Assembly: GCA_965153455.1 (NCBI GenBank)
Contig: OZ234497.1
Coordinates: 11,408,001 to 11,472,000, forward strand
Direction: 5' to 3'
DNA length: 64,000 nt
DNA from: Sphagnum compactum
Lineage: Eukaryota > Bryophyta > Sphagnopsida > Sphagnales
Position numbers and translations under genes: made by a program. Below the pieces are notes generated by a model. The model ran no database searches. It worked only from the letters and a program-made list of their open reading frames with translations, and was not told the DNA's origin. This document shows, in pieces, positions 1-13,375 of the stretch. Numbering within the stretch: the stretch's first letter is position 1; the number at the start of each line of letters is the position of its first letter.

Positions 1-1
1 C

Positions 2-886
2 ACTGCAGGGCCCCTGCCTGAAACCAAGTCAGGCAACAGATACATCTTAGTGGCTATTGACCACTATTCGAAGTGGAGCGAGGCGAAAGCTGTAGCTGAT
101 CATGGAGCCAAGACAGCAGCCAAGTTTCTGGAGGATGATGTGATCTGCAGGTACGGCGTACCCAAATTTGTGTTGATCGACAATGGAGGGGAGTGGGCAA
201 CCGAGTTCGACACCATGTGCAAGGATTACGGGATTCATCATCAACGCACTACGCCTCAATGGCCACAGTGCAATGGTATGGCTGAACGAATGATCAAGAC
301 GATTAAGCACGGTATAACGGTGTTATCTGCAATACCTGACAATGCCAATTGTTGGGATGAGCAACTGGCAAAGGTTATGTTTGGATACAGGTGCGGGATT
401 CAGTCCAGCACGAAGTTTTCTCCTTTCATGATTTTGACCGGGCGTACGCCACGCCTAAGGGCTGACAACTATCTAGATCCGTTGACTGCCGAAGTCGATG
501 ACACCGCTGATGAGGAGATTGCTACAAAGCAGTTTATGTAGAAGGTGAGCTTGATTGCCAGCATTCATGAAAACGTTCTGCTCAATGTAGGACAGGCACA
601 GCAGAAACAGAGAAGGGCCTATGCTACCAGGAAAGGGAAGCAGGTGTTTGAGGGTCTGGTTGTTGGTGAGACGATGGTTAAGATGAAGAGACCCGGGAAA
701 AAGAAGGCTTTGATCGCCAGCTGGGAAGGTCCATACTTGTTTGTTGCGCATACTGACGGGATTGGGAATCTTGACTTCGAAGAAGGAAGCCGGATATACA
801 TTATACAGGACGCTGATGGAAACCAGTGGGAAAGACCCCGCAGGGATCTTCAAGTCTATCACACTCCTCAAAGTCAGAAGAGCTGA
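2..886 (+). pseudogene. Ty3/gypsy retrotransposon integrase, partial, one in-frame stop
   Basis: The frame is open from the left window edge, so the upstream part of the polyprotein lies outside. The integrase catalytic core is recognisable: first Asp in AIDHYSKW, second Asp in LIDNGGEW, Glu in NGMAERMIK, spaced as in the DDE retroviral-type fold. After a TAG at 539-541 the same frame continues to a TGA at 884-886 and includes the C-terminal GPY/F-like module (WEGPYLF near 723-743). In the family this enzyme inserts the cDNA copy into the host genome. No chromodomain is visible after the GPY/F module. A single nonsense codon with no frameshift suggests a young, recently inactivated copy; readthrough is possible but unsupported. 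No restored product is given. The family call is secure; whether it is inactive is inferred from the stop. Confidence 0.9.
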
Positions 887-901
887 GGGACTCAGCTTTT
901 T

Positions 902-915
902 GAGGAATGGAGGGG
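902..915 (+). other. Polypurine tract of the gypsy element
   Basis: The run GAGGAATGGAGGGG lies 15 bases after the integrase stop codon and is followed at once by TG, the usual first two bases of an LTR. In LTR retrotransposons this tract primes plus-strand DNA synthesis and sits immediately 5' of the 3' LTR. The position fits; the assignment is an inference from composition and context. Confidence 0.55.
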
Positions 916-2096
916 TGATATATGTGACCGGTAATAGGGTGGTTGAACGGGGACCTGGTGACGGCTCCTGGGTTTGTGAATCTGATCTTTTGCTTTAGGA
1001 TTAAAGGAATTAAACACGCCGCAATATGGACGTGATGGGGGCAGCGAGTTTACGATTTTGGGGACGTGCAACCTGTAACGGTGCATGGGAAGCTTGAGCG
1101 GGAAGCCATGCGCACAATGGCCGAAATGTTGAAGCGGTGGGCTCCTAATGAAGAGGGGTTGGCTGATCTGTGTAGGATGAGGCTGGGATGTTAGTTTTTG
1201 GAGTGTAGTGTTCTCTCGAATGTGCTAGAGCTGCTTAGCTAGACGCTGATTTTCTTCCGCTGCGCCAGCTTCTTGCGAGGCGGCTGTGTAATCTCCTGAT
1301 GCGATATGCAAGCAAGGTGATGCTGAGGGCTGATGAGAACTCTGAAGGGTCCGAGCCTTAGATGTGTGGCAGGTAGATGAGAGGGAGAGGATCTGTTGAG
1401 CGGAATGTGTCTCTGAGGGGTTTGGTTTGTATCTGAATTGTGATCAGCAGGGCGTTATCTTATAGAAAATGAGAGGATAAGAGGGGTCTGTGCCTGCAGA
1501 TCTGTGGTGTGGACATGATGGGGCTGTCATTGTGAGGGGTTTCGTTTCGAGCTTGGTTCATTGTTGGTCCGCGTCAAAGATCTCAGAGGGTGGCTGCTAG
1601 GTGTCTCGGTTTTGGGTTTCAAATTGTGGAGAGTGAGAACTGTGCATAGAGGGAGTGTAGGTACGTGGTTTAGAGGCTCTTCGGACTGAGTGAACACAGA
1701 GGGATCTGACCTTGCACGCATCACCGGAAGCTCCTGTTGCAATCAGGATGGTGTGCATTGTAGATCGGACATGAGACAGTCCTTGATTTGCTAATCTAAT
1801 TCGGAGTACAGAGATCTGCTCCCTGTATTCCGATGTGTTGATCTTGATTTGTTTGAGCTGATCATTCTTGCTGAAGCGTCAGGTGTTGTATACTTATGAG
1901 TTCTGTAGATTGTTAGGGTGGGAATTGTGGTGCAGGTCAGAGCATCGGGAGATCGGATCCGATCTGGGTCTGGGCGCTCGCCATGTCCGGTTGCTTCTGT
2001 GTTGGTGCATCGCTTTCTCTCTAACTCTCTCCCCTTTCCTTTTGGTGACATGGGAGTTTTGTTCAAGGCCAAACAAATATATTTTACATTCCACAT
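916..2096 (+). repeat. Probable 3' LTR of the gypsy element
   Basis: The segment begins TGATATATG right after the polypurine tract and runs through GC-richer, non-coding sequence to about 2096, where it ends ..TTCCACA and composition drops abruptly to AT-rich DNA. At about 1.18 kb it is a normal size for a plant gypsy LTR. The matching 5' LTR is off the left edge, so the right boundary cannot be proved here. Small open frames inside it are not convincing genes. Confidence 0.5.
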
Positions 2097-3010
2097 GTGA
2101 AATATTCATTCTATAGTTTAAATTTAACTTTTTATATATTGATTCTTTATGCATTTGCTACCTAAGTAGTTAATTGTTTATGTACCATGATTACAATGTC
2201 CATACTAGACCAATATTGCATTTGTATTGCATTCACAAATATGCAACTATCACTATTAGTCATGAACAGTCCAATTAGTACAAATATTGACACCTAAATG
2301 GTGTTTGCTTTAATACATATGAATATATGAAGACCTAACTATTGTTGAAATAAACATTTTTACTTAATATTCAAGCTAGTTATTATTCATATAAATTGAT
2401 GCCCTCACAAAAGAAGTTCCAACCACATGGGCCATTGGCTTGATGTTAATTTGCCACATCATGTTGACCCATTGACCAAGTCAAATGGAATGGAAAGACA
2501 ATCCAAGATACAAAAAAATTATTTCATTTCATTCATTATGTAGTCACATGTTTTGTATGTAATTTGAAAACTTGTTTATTGAGGGTGAAATGTCACTCAA
2601 TGGAGCCTTGACATTTCACCCGATCCTCTATTACTAGGTTGTTAAACATCAATTGCACAAAAGTAACTTCAATGTGAACCCCCTCTATTCAATGTGCCCA
2701 TCTATCTTTGCCGTATTATTGCATACATGGATGTGGACATGTAAATTATCCAAACACATGACTAGATGATCATATTTCTAAACATTTGAAAACATATTTT
2801 GAATTTAAAAAATACAATTGATAAAGGATTTTAGTTCATATTTCAAGATATTTTTATCTTTGTTAACAACAAATATGACAACTCATGCTTCGAACAGGTA
2901 CAAGAAATTAGAAATCATGGCCATCTTGTAAATAATTGATTATGGGATGGAGTCATTGGAAAATCATGTACAACTAGTGTGGCATGTGCCATTGGCCCGA
3001 ATGTTACCAT
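2097..3010. other. AT-rich gene-free DNA
   Basis: No coding signal, RNA gene or clear repeat boundary is visible. The last 150 bases hold weak similarity to the repeat unit that follows (a TGTGGCATGTG..TTGGCCC motif near 2979 recurs near 3409). Confidence 0.6.
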
Positions 3011-3407
3011 GTTCTCAACTGATTTTTCTTCCAAACCTTGGTTTTTTGGAATTTATTTGAATTTTCAGTGGTAGAAATCATTTAAAAATCAATATCTCCC
3101 ACATTCTAAATCCAAATTTTATCAAATAGATTCCATTAGATCCTTGGCATCAAGATCTTTCCAAGAACACCAAAGGCACATTGCAATTCCCTCGAATATT
3201 TCAGCTACGATTTAACTTAATTTTTAGTGAAAAAATCATTCAATATTCAAGAACTTTTGCTCTGCAAGTCCAAACGTCATGGAACCAAGCCCATGCACTC
3301 CTTCTCATTGAGAGCTTTCCAAAGACACCAAGAAGATGATCTGAAGCATCCGGGGTCGGTGGATCTCATAACTACAAAACAAACTACCTTCCCTCATAGA
3401 TAGATGT
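3011..3407 (+). repeat. Direct repeat, copy 1 (about 400 bp)
   Basis: This segment recurs at 3566-3979 in the same orientation with clearly recognisable but diverged sequence. Shared landmarks in order are GGTTTTTTGGAATTTATTTG, AATATCTCCCACATT, CAAGATCTTTCCAA and GAAAAAATCATTCAATATTC. No protein is encoded. It is an old local duplication or two copies of a dispersed repeat. Confidence 0.85.
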
Positions 3408-3565
3408 GTGTGGCATGTGTCGTTGGCCCAAGTGTGAACCCATTACAAAATAGGAAAACTCAACATCTGAACATTGTTTTGCAATGTATGTATCAATTTT
3501 TTGAACAACCAAATATGAAAGGAAATCATGCTTGAATTGAATGGTAAGCCTTCAAGTGTTACTGC

Positions 3566-3979
3566 GTTCTCAATTGAACTTTCCTTCCAAAACCTGGTTT
3601 TTTGGAATTTATTTGAATTTTCACCAACATAAATCACTTAAAAATCAATATCTCCCACATTATGAATCCAAATCTTACCAAATAAATTTCGTTAAATCCT
3701 TCTTATCAAGATCTTTCCAACAACACCAAAGGCACATTCCAATTCTTCTGAAAATTTCAGCTATAATTTTAATTTAATTTAATTTTTAGTGAAAAAATCA
3801 TTCAATATTCAAGAACTTTTGCACCACAAGTCCAAACATCATGGAACCAAGTCCATGCGCCCTTCCTCATTGAGAGCTTTTCAAGATACCAAGAACATGA
3901 TTTGAAACATCATGGTTCGATGGATCTCATAATTACAAAGCAAAACAAAACAAACCAAACTACCTTCATAGATAGATGT
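3566..3979 (+). repeat. Direct repeat, copy 2 (about 410 bp)
   Basis: Second copy of the unit at 3011-3407, with small indels such as an extra AATTT run near 3770. The 158 bases between the copies repeat the flanking TGTGGCATGTG..TTGGCCC motif, so the true duplication unit is probably longer than the well-preserved core. Confidence 0.85.
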
Positions 3980-5839
3980 CATTTGTTGTAGGTATCTTAT
4001 AACAAGGTCATTAATTGAACTAGTAATCAAAAACCATGTGATACCTAGGATTAAGGCTTGGTTGACAACTTTGGGCAATTAATGTTAGTTTATTTATCAT
4101 AATTTTGGTCACTTCACACCTATGGATGACTATTTTGATGCCAACCTAATTTCAAAAATAGCCCTTTGGTTAAATTATGTTCACACTTTTTATGCATATG
4201 TCAAATTAATGTAGCATCATTACTAGGAAATGTGGCCAAGTTCACCATGTGTTTCACTAGATTTTCAATGAACTTGGATGAATTAGTTGAAGTAAATTTA
4301 GCCAACCCCTTAGTGCATGGGGACCAATTGTTATGCATAATGAAATTAGATTTTTTTTCAAAAAATCTAACCACATGGGATCCAATAATTATAGCCACAT
4401 GATATACATATTTTCTTAAATGTATCTATTGATATATTTATGCATGTGTATACATACACATACACACATATGTACACACATACACATTTATGTGCGTTGT
4501 TCAAGTTCAAACCCATAACCTCATGGAGAAGGTGCCAACACAAGCTCTTTTGAACACAATTTTTTTTCTAATTTTAACATGCATTTTTAATCAAAATTTA
4601 TTCAAATGAAATGAATAAATGCACGATCTTAAAGCTTATTGAAAAATCTATTTGGTCCAAAACATGGGGATTATATAATATATCCATAAACATTACATGG
4701 AATGAGAATGAAGGTGGGCTCAACTTATTTCAATATGAAATGAATTAAGCTCCCTTTTAGCCCACCCTGGTCAATAAATGTAGTGAAATAGACCCTATAG
4801 TGAATCGAGTTCACTTTTACAATGCCATATTGAACTAGTTGGTCAATGAATTACACCCACGTTTCCTATTAATGCATCATTAACCAATTGTACCTCATTA
4901 ATTTTATTCATGCATAAGATTAATTTAAGGTTGAGTGGTTTCCATTAATAGGACTTCACTAACCACCTCTATTCATGACTGTCTTTTGTTATTAGTTGCC
5001 GACTATGATTTATTTTGGTGCTAAAGTACACAACAACTTTCATCATTTCAACATTTTGTTAAACTTATTTCTTCAAATTCCAATAATGTTTTTGCTTTCA
5101 TTTGTTATAAGATTTTGATGTGTCTTTGTTTCTAACAATGTTCATAGTGTATTCATTTGTGTCATATTTCAACATCTTGCACATTTGTTTTTTCAAAATC
5201 CATTTACACTCTCACCTTCCCCCCACCCTCCTTTTGTTGCAACATAGATTTCTACAATGTTCTTATTCATGCTACCATTGCCTTTGTTCATGCAATGTCA
5301 TAATAAGTTGTTACAACATCCTTACTCATCATCCTCACAATGTTTTGTTACAAAGGATTTTTTTTGCACCATTGCTATGTCAAAATCCTTTTAGGTGTAC
5401 CAAAAATGGTGTCACACCATCACCTTTTCTATATTCCTTTAAATTACGTTGGACTTAGGTGCATCCACATTATAAAGAAGCATAACAATTGTAACCAATG
5501 CTTGGGTTTTCATATTTTTAAGTGGTAATTTAAGTTGGTGTTGAAATTTTTGGATTTACTTATATAGCAACATTTATAATTCATCATGGGAACAAGTGAA
5601 TAGATTGAAATATATCAATCAATGAACAAAAAATACACCAAAAACACTTTTAATGACTTGAATATATTTGAAAATGACATGTATATTGGAAAATTATTAA
5701 TACAAACCTTAACATGATATTATAAATAGTAGTTTTAAAAATTAAATTAAATTTTTGAAAAAAAAAATACAGAATCTTCACCAAAAAAAAAAGTCACCAA
5801 AAATGATAGATGTGGTTTTTATTAATGTGGATGCCCCTT
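3980..5839. other. AT-rich gene-free DNA with a CA/TA simple repeat
   Basis: No gene is visible. Positions 4440-4495 carry an imperfect ACACAT/ATGTAT simple repeat. The rest is low-complexity AT-rich sequence, probably decayed transposon DNA. Confidence 0.6.
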
Positions 5840-5862
5840 CCCCCCCCCCCCCCCCCCCCCCC
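5840..5862 (+). repeat. Poly-C homopolymer, 23 bases
   Basis: An uninterrupted run of 23 C in otherwise AT-rich DNA, preceded by CCCCTT. Length is unlikely to be exact in any assembly. Confidence 0.95.
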
Positions 5863-8261
5863 TTTTCATTTCACCATACACATCAATAGAAAGTGAATGA
5901 TATTGATGTTCATAAATATATGGTGATTTATAAAACTATATGTTTTAAAATATTTGACATTATTCATTAATTAAAATTCATGGGAATCAAAATATAGGGT
6001 ATATATATATGAGGAGTATTTTTTTTGTGTGATTGGTACACCTTTTAAATCATTTTGACCATGCCTTCATTTGTTGCAATGACTTTTTACTTACCTTATT
6101 TGTTGTGTTCCATTGCACCTTTGTTTGAGCTAACTTCACCATCTTCCACTATAGTATTTTCTTTTGAAGTTCACATTGTCATTTCTTTTTGCTCAATGTA
6201 TTCATTGCCATTTGCATTGTTATCTTATTTGATTTGTGTTGTAACGTGTCCTTTTATTTCATTTTTTGGGGGGTTGTTTTCAAATTATTGCATATAATTT
6301 TTTATTGGGTGTTTGTGGTTATTTATAGGTTCTCATCATGTTCAATGTGAGAAGTCATCCTACTTGCACAATTTTTGTAGCTTTTAATCCAAGCACATGA
6401 CAAGTTAATCCTTGGCCATTTCCAAATCTAGAGTTACATTCAATTTTGTTGAATAATTTATAAATGAATTACATTATTAAAATTTTAAAAATCAACACAT
6501 AAACTAGAGATGTATTTGAAAAAAATGGAAAATGTGTTGATTTTCCATAGTTACAAGACTTGCATCTATGTTTTGCTTTTGAATCAAAATTTTGGTTATT
6601 GGGTTAAAGCAAGGCCACCAACTTGGTGTTTTCAATTTCTCATGAATTAAAGTCAATGCAATCACGATAAAATGTTTGGTGCATTTTTACAAAATGTTTA
6701 TAATATATTACGTGAACATTTAATTAAGTTTGAAATTATTTCAATGAATATAGAATACCCAAAAAATTTTGTCAAGTAATGTGACCAATGTTTTCATTAC
6801 TTTTAAAAAATAATTAAAGCACTTGAAATGATTTGAAAATGACATATTTATGAGAATTTGTATATATATACCATTATAAAATAGTGAATTGCACCATCCT
6901 ATTGGGTCATCTTTTTTTGTCGATTTGCGAAAAATGGTTTTAAGAATATATTTTTGATAGTCCAATCTAATTTTGCCATGTTATTTTGACTAGCTAACCA
7001 ATGGCTTTTAAGGAGTTGAATGAATTAAGGTCTTTCATAAGGTAGTTGATAAAAAGATTGAAACATAACATGAACCTTTCATTGCAAGAAATTTAATAAT
7101 TTAATATCTTATTTTGCATGAATTTGTACATGTGGTGAATGAAAATTTCAAAAACCAAATATAATGAATTGAAGGGGACAATCATCGCATGTGATGGAAG
7201 CATTTAAGGAGTTATCAAATCTACCAAATTTCTAATGGGGCCATTAATGTGGTTCAAATTCATATCTAAAAGCCAAAACTCCAAGCTTTTGTAACATTTT
7301 TTTATTCCTTCAAATCAAAGGCATATAATATATAAATATAGGCCATTTTTTGCCATATGAAATGATTGAGCTTGTCATTTATGTGATGCCAATGGTCTAT
7401 GAACAATGTAAGAGTCTTGAAATTTTCTTCAATCTATCAAAAAGTTGCATGGGGAAATCTATTCAATGAACATAATTCTCATGAACACATCAAATTGTAA
7501 ATAATCAAGACCAACGGGTCTCCATTGCTTGCATGATTGGCTAATGGTGCCCCATAATCAATTGAAAATTTGACATTCCATTATATGTATGGAGGCATTT
7601 TATGAGTAGTTTTATCGTGCTATGGTTACAATTGAAAACAAACTTGGTACATTGAAAAAGGCCTTTTAGGAATTGATGATAAAATCAAACCTTCGTTCCT
7701 TTAAAATGTGGTCATTTCTTATTATATGTTACATAATAGGTTGATCGTGAATGGGAACTTGAATAACTATATCAATGGGCTGATATTCTAACAGTTGGAG
7801 TGGAGAATGCAATATAAGCTAGATGTGGTGTGCCAATAACTAGACATAGTGATTAGGTGAATGAACTTGACATTGACCTAGCCTTGCAAAAACATATATT
7901 AGGGGGTTTAATCAACGTATTGCAATATAACAACATTTTTGTAATGCTTGACATGGTGTACAATGCATTAAAATTTATTAGAAGAAAAATGAAATTTAAC
8001 AACTATAGTTTTTATGACTATTTTTTAATCACAAACAACATTTGTGACTACAAAATTGGTTAGATGCATACAACATGTTGCATGTGGTAAATAGTTGCAA
8101 ATGACACGATGCCATCACTAGCATCAGTAGCATCACTTATTTTTTAATGAAGTATGTGGTCAACACATATGGTCTCATCATTTGACCATCCACATATGGA
8201 CTTCTATTGTGCTATATAAGGGTTTGTGACTAATTTGTTACACCTACTAACTAGCTTATTC
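5863..8261. other. AT-rich gene-free DNA
   Basis: Only short, compositionally driven open frames are present on either strand; none shows a recognisable domain. No RNA gene or boundary repeat was seen. Confidence 0.6.
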
Positions 8262-8345
8262 CTTCATCTAATTAACCTACTTATATAACTACCCAAATAT
8301 ACCAACCTACAACCTACCTACCTACTTGCCTACTTACATATCAAT
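8262..8345 (+). repeat. CTAC-rich low-complexity tract
   Basis: Imperfect CCTAC/CTTAC tetra- and pentanucleotide repeats. The same type of sequence recurs near 13015-13070, 17440-17505 and 17570-17640, and in the opposite orientation (GTAGG) near 16225-16925 and 20455-20545. Confidence 0.75.
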
Positions 8346-11300
8346 TACCAACCCCTAACTTCAATTTACACCCCTAGATATATCTTTAATAAATACAAAA
8401 TTAAAGGATTTAGGTCCATGTTAAAGTTCTTATCAATAATTGGTTATCATTGCAATTATAATGAAATATAAAGTGTCATTCTTGGATGAAATAATTTTAC
8501 AAATCATCTCATTGGAAGGATGAAAAAATTGTTAGTTGCAACTGATAATAAAGATAATCAATAGCTATCAAGATTTTAAACAAAGTTGCAACAATGACCA
8601 TGGACAATTGCATGTAGTTGCAAATGACAAGATTTCTTATAGTGATTAAAATGGAAATGTAATATGAATGCGATTTAAATTGAAATGTTTACAACATGTG
8701 ATAATTCTTGTAACATGTGTTTCTCCATGTTTCACTATGAATTTGTTTTTCATTTCATCATTGATCAAAGTGTGCAAGCTTTGAATTAACAACTTGTTCT
8801 TTAAATCATGTACAAAAAATCAAGTAAGTCAAAGTTATTGGAGGCATTAATGCTTGATCCTTGATGAATGTGTCACATGTAAAAATATTCAAATTTTAAA
8901 GCATTATCACCATGTTCTTGTTCATCTTGTGGACTTTTTCATCTATTAATTTGAGGTTCAATGTAGATCCTTTAAGGTGCTAGTTGTGAACCTTTTACTA
9001 ATGTTGTCCAATCTCAAGTTGAATAACATCAATCTTGTCCATTGCATCCATGAATACCTTGTTGTTTTTGTTCATAAATTCAATGACAAGAAATAAAATG
9101 TTGTGGTGTTTTTGTTAACTCCAATGTTGTTAGATATAAATGTTATAGGGATAAATGCAATATTGATGGTATGAAATTGATATATGTTGTTTCTTGGAAG
9201 CAACTTCGTATCTCTATATAAGTTCACAAAACCTATACTTCCAACTCTTGTGCCTAGATTTTTTACAACTTCAAGCATATTGTCATGTGATTGCATTTTT
9301 TCATTCTCATGTTGTGTCTACTATGTTGGCGAGGAAAAAAATCCATTTGATTCAACATTCACATCCCTAGTATGTAGAAGAATTTTAATAATCTTCTCCC
9401 TTTGAAAGGTTATTCAATTCATAACATTTTTTGTTGTGTTGACAAGGTAAATGAAAACTTTTTTTTTTTTCAAATGAAAATTTCCAAAAACGTTTCTGAT
9501 TACTAGTCCCTTTTTTATAATTTGCAAGTTTTTTTTGGTAATCAAAGTTAAATGAATTCCACTTAACACATGGTGCCATTTTTTGGAAATCTTTATCTTC
9601 TTTTGCAACTCTTTGGCATTTTATTTTGACAACCATGATCATGCATGCTCTTGGTTTGATGAACTCCCTTTGAACTTTTTGTTTAATGCATTTACAACTT
9701 ATGAACACAAACACTTTGTTATGCACTTTCAATTGTTGTGCCCATGTCATGGAATTATAACTTTTCCATTGCATCCTATTTTGTTACCAATGTAACCTTT
9801 TTCCTCAACTAGTTGCTAACTTGCTGGCTTGCAAGTTTTTGGTTGTAAGTTTGCTAGTGAATTTGCACCTTTGGGGGACCTTGTGTTCATTTGCAAATTT
9901 GTGCTAGCTTGTGAACATGCACTTGTTCATGAATTAGTGTTTACCCATGAATCGAACATGTTAGAGTTCGAAGTCATCATTTGCTTTTGGAGAATTTACA
10001 ACTTTTTATGATGATATTATGGAATTGTTGTTGTGTTGCTATCAATGCATTTCTCCACGATGGATCTTCTTTACAATCAAATTTTTGCATTGACGTTGTG
10101 TTATTGTCACACTTGTTTTTGGATTATTGGTTGATCAACATTCATACACTTCCATGTTAATAGGAATCTAGGATTTTGAATGGATTTTATTGTCACTTTC
10201 TCTCATCAATTTGTTATTAGTTGTGATAAACATGCCATTCACCTATCACATAAGAATACACATTGATTATTTATTTATCTACATGAATGTATGAATAAAG
10301 TTATGATATCTTTTCTTAGCACTATTGGTATCCTTAGGTGTGATTTGACTTTTAGTATAAGTTGAAAGCCAATTCCATCACATTCAATTAACAAAATAAG
10401 TGTTTTGATCAATTTTTGGCAATAAGAAATTAATCTAATGTGGTTCCTATCAATTTTAGTCATTGATGGTTTATTGTATTTGGTTTCTTGATTTGGATAA
10501 CCTTCCCATGGTTAGGTGTTATGTTGATTTGATGTTTCATTAAACATAACTCCTTCAAAATATGATAGAAGATGGAATCAAACTAATTTTCACAAACTTT
10601 AAGGACCCATTCTTGTTCCTTCAACTGTTGGTTGCTCAACAACTATTCACATTATCCCATGCGGCTCCTATCCATTAAAGCTCCACACAATCTCCTTTCA
10701 ATTTTCAAGTTTATATGAAAAGGGAAGGAGAAATAAAAATAATGAAGGAGAATTAATGACAAGTTCCAATCAACTCATGGCTAATGATTGGGTACATCAA
10801 ATTGGGTATATCCAATTCACATTTTTCTACAACTTGTCAAGGATTTTTTGTGGCAAATTTTCACTAATTAATTTGGGATTTTTTTGGAGAAAAACTTGAA
10901 AAACCATTTTTTTCACAAAAATCCACCATTTTAATGAAATCAAAAGATTGAAAAAGAACGTTGCACTAGCCATATAATTAGCATTAAAATATGGATCATA
11001 TTGCCCACATCACCTTGTAATCCACTATAAGTTCACAAAATGATATTCCTATGCTCAAATTGTTAGTTATATTAATTTAATTGTAGGGGCTGCCAAAATA
11101 TAATTACATTGGAGCTTCTTTTGCCCACCTTTATAAGTTGTGATATTTGAGCTTTGGACGAACTTTATTGAATACATTGTGGTGATGTTGGGTGTGTGCT
11201 ACATCACTCATCATAAGGAAAAAAAAGATTGTGTCACTATCTTTTAATTCAATGAATCATCATTACTACAACGAGCTATTGGCATTCAAATGGATGCCAA

Positions 11301-12349
11301 TTTGCAAGTAATTCCACCCTTAGTGAATTGGCTACTGATTCACAAGTTTTACCTTAACTACATTGGCTTCTAATTCATTAACTACCAACTCATGATTACT
11401 TTGACCGTTATTGAATCAATTGTCGATTCATAAATTGCCCTCTCCCAAAAAAAATCAACCAGGCCCCACCCCTCCCCCCAAAGGAAAAAAATTGAATCAC
11501 TACCTATTGCCTAGGGTTTTTTTCCCTCATTGCATTGTTCCCAAATTTTTTCCTCCATTAATAGCCTATCAAATTTGCGTGGGATATGTAAGGCCATGTG
11601 ACATAGAGTTATGGGTCTTTGTAGATCTTGTGATTTAAATCTATGATTATTACACATTTGTGCCTAATGTCAAAAAATATAAATGATGAATAAGGATATT
11701 GTTGTTCTCTTTAGTTTTAAACTTGTTGGCTTTTTATGAGCCAACTAGGAAACATATTACATAACATTTTTTCATTTCGACTTTTAGTTCAAAGAATGAA
11801 ACATTCAAGTTAGCCACATTGAAAATCATTCATACCTTAAAATATGTGGAATTCTAAAACTTAAAAAATTCAAAAACAATTCCAAAATTGATTTAGAATT
11901 TTAAAACTTTGGAAGTCTTTTACCACATATAAATGAGATATAATCTACATGTTTTGTTAAGAAAAGTTGTAGCTTGTTATAATAAAAAAACATAAAAATT
12001 TAAAAATGAATTTTTGGTTATGATTTGAAATGATTATCACTTTTTAAACATAACACTAAATTTACAAGGAATTGGAGCACTTAAAAAATTCATATTTATT
12101 CAAAAATGATAAATAAAAAAGATGTCATGTATTGGGACAACTATAAGCATTTAGTATAACAAATTGCAAAGAAACTTCTTCCAAAATTCATTCGTATGAA
12201 AAAAAGTTTTTTGGGGAAAAAAATGCAATCCTTTTTCTAAAGTAATTATGTTGGCTCATTGTATTTTGTGTGCACCCTTATGGATAACTTTAATGTTTGG
12301 GGCCAACATTCCATACCCACCTTTTCTCCTTTAAGTATAATATAAGTAT
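8346..12349. other. AT-rich gene-free DNA
   Basis: Nothing beyond short chance open frames was found. A minus-strand open frame at 9385-9774 is lysine-rich because of poly-T/A composition and is not credited as a gene. Confidence 0.6.
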
Positions 12350-12700
12350 TAACCAATGTTGGGTTGTTATTTACTTTTATGAAGAACCTTTGGTTTTGGT
12401 TTTAAAACATTAAAATAATTCTAATTCCACACATAAATGGAACTAGGAATCTAGTTCTAGGTTTGGTTTTTCAATACAATAAATTTTGATTATGGGTAAT
12501 TTGGATTGGAACTAGCAATTCCAATGAACCCCAAGTTTTCCACACATCTTGGTTTTGGTTTTGGGTCTAGTTTTTCCAAAACATAAAATATGGTTTCAAT
12601 TTTAGAATTAATATTAGATCCAGTTTCTAATTCATTTTTTATTAACTAAAATTAAGATTTATGGTTCTAACTATCCAAAATAGGTAATCACACAACAAAT
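12350..12700 (+). repeat. Dispersed repeat family A, copy 1
   Basis: Sequence rich in GGTTTTGGTTTT, TCTAGTT..GGGTCTAGTTTTTCC and AATTCTAATTCC blocks. A related segment in the same orientation lies at about 55470-55900 with the blocks in the same order. No coding capacity; probably an old non-autonomous element or a piece of a larger one. Confidence 0.5.
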
Positions 12701-13375
12701 GGTTATAGTATTTACTTACTATGTTTGTAGAATCTTGGCATGACATGGAAATCTCTTTTAAGGCTATTGTGGATTTATTAAGCAAGAAATATACTAAGAA
12801 TGTGAAGACCACAATGAAGCAACACCTATGAATGCACCAATTTGGATGGACTATGACTTAATTGAATTTTTTTGAAATTGGGATTTTATCCATGTGATTA
12901 GTTATATGATTTTTTTTAATGTTGACAATTTTGGTCTTTCAAAAAAATCTTTTAATTTTGATTTCACCTATTTCCTTAAACCCCATTAACTGAAAACCCA
13001 CCTCCTTCACACATGTGTTCATTTACCCATCTACTTACTTACTATACCTCCAAATTCATCTACCTATAACACCATGCCAAATGGTAGCATCTATGGCTTC
13101 ATCCATGACTAGAAACCTTAGTTGTATATGCCTTAACAACTAGATTATTACATAGTTGATTTAAACTCATCACTTAAGCCATTTAGTTGTAGCCACAACT
13201 ATAGTTGTTTATACCATGACAATAGTTGTTTATGCCAATCCATATCATTTTCATTACTACAACCATGGATAGATGTTGTGATTTCAAAAGATGTGTAATT
13301 ATGGTCATGAATTCTATAATATTAAATCAAATAATAGTTCTTTTTTACAAATGAAATGTACACATGTGGTACACT
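12701..13375. other. AT-rich gene-free DNA
   Basis: Contains a short CTAC-rich stretch (13015-13070) and several ATAGTTGTTTATRCC-like short repeats near 13190-13230. No gene is visible. Confidence 0.5.

Noticed and set aside
9385-9774. 129-codon lysine-rich minus-strand open frame
   Set aside because: Kept open by poly-T/A runs; no domain and no partner exons.
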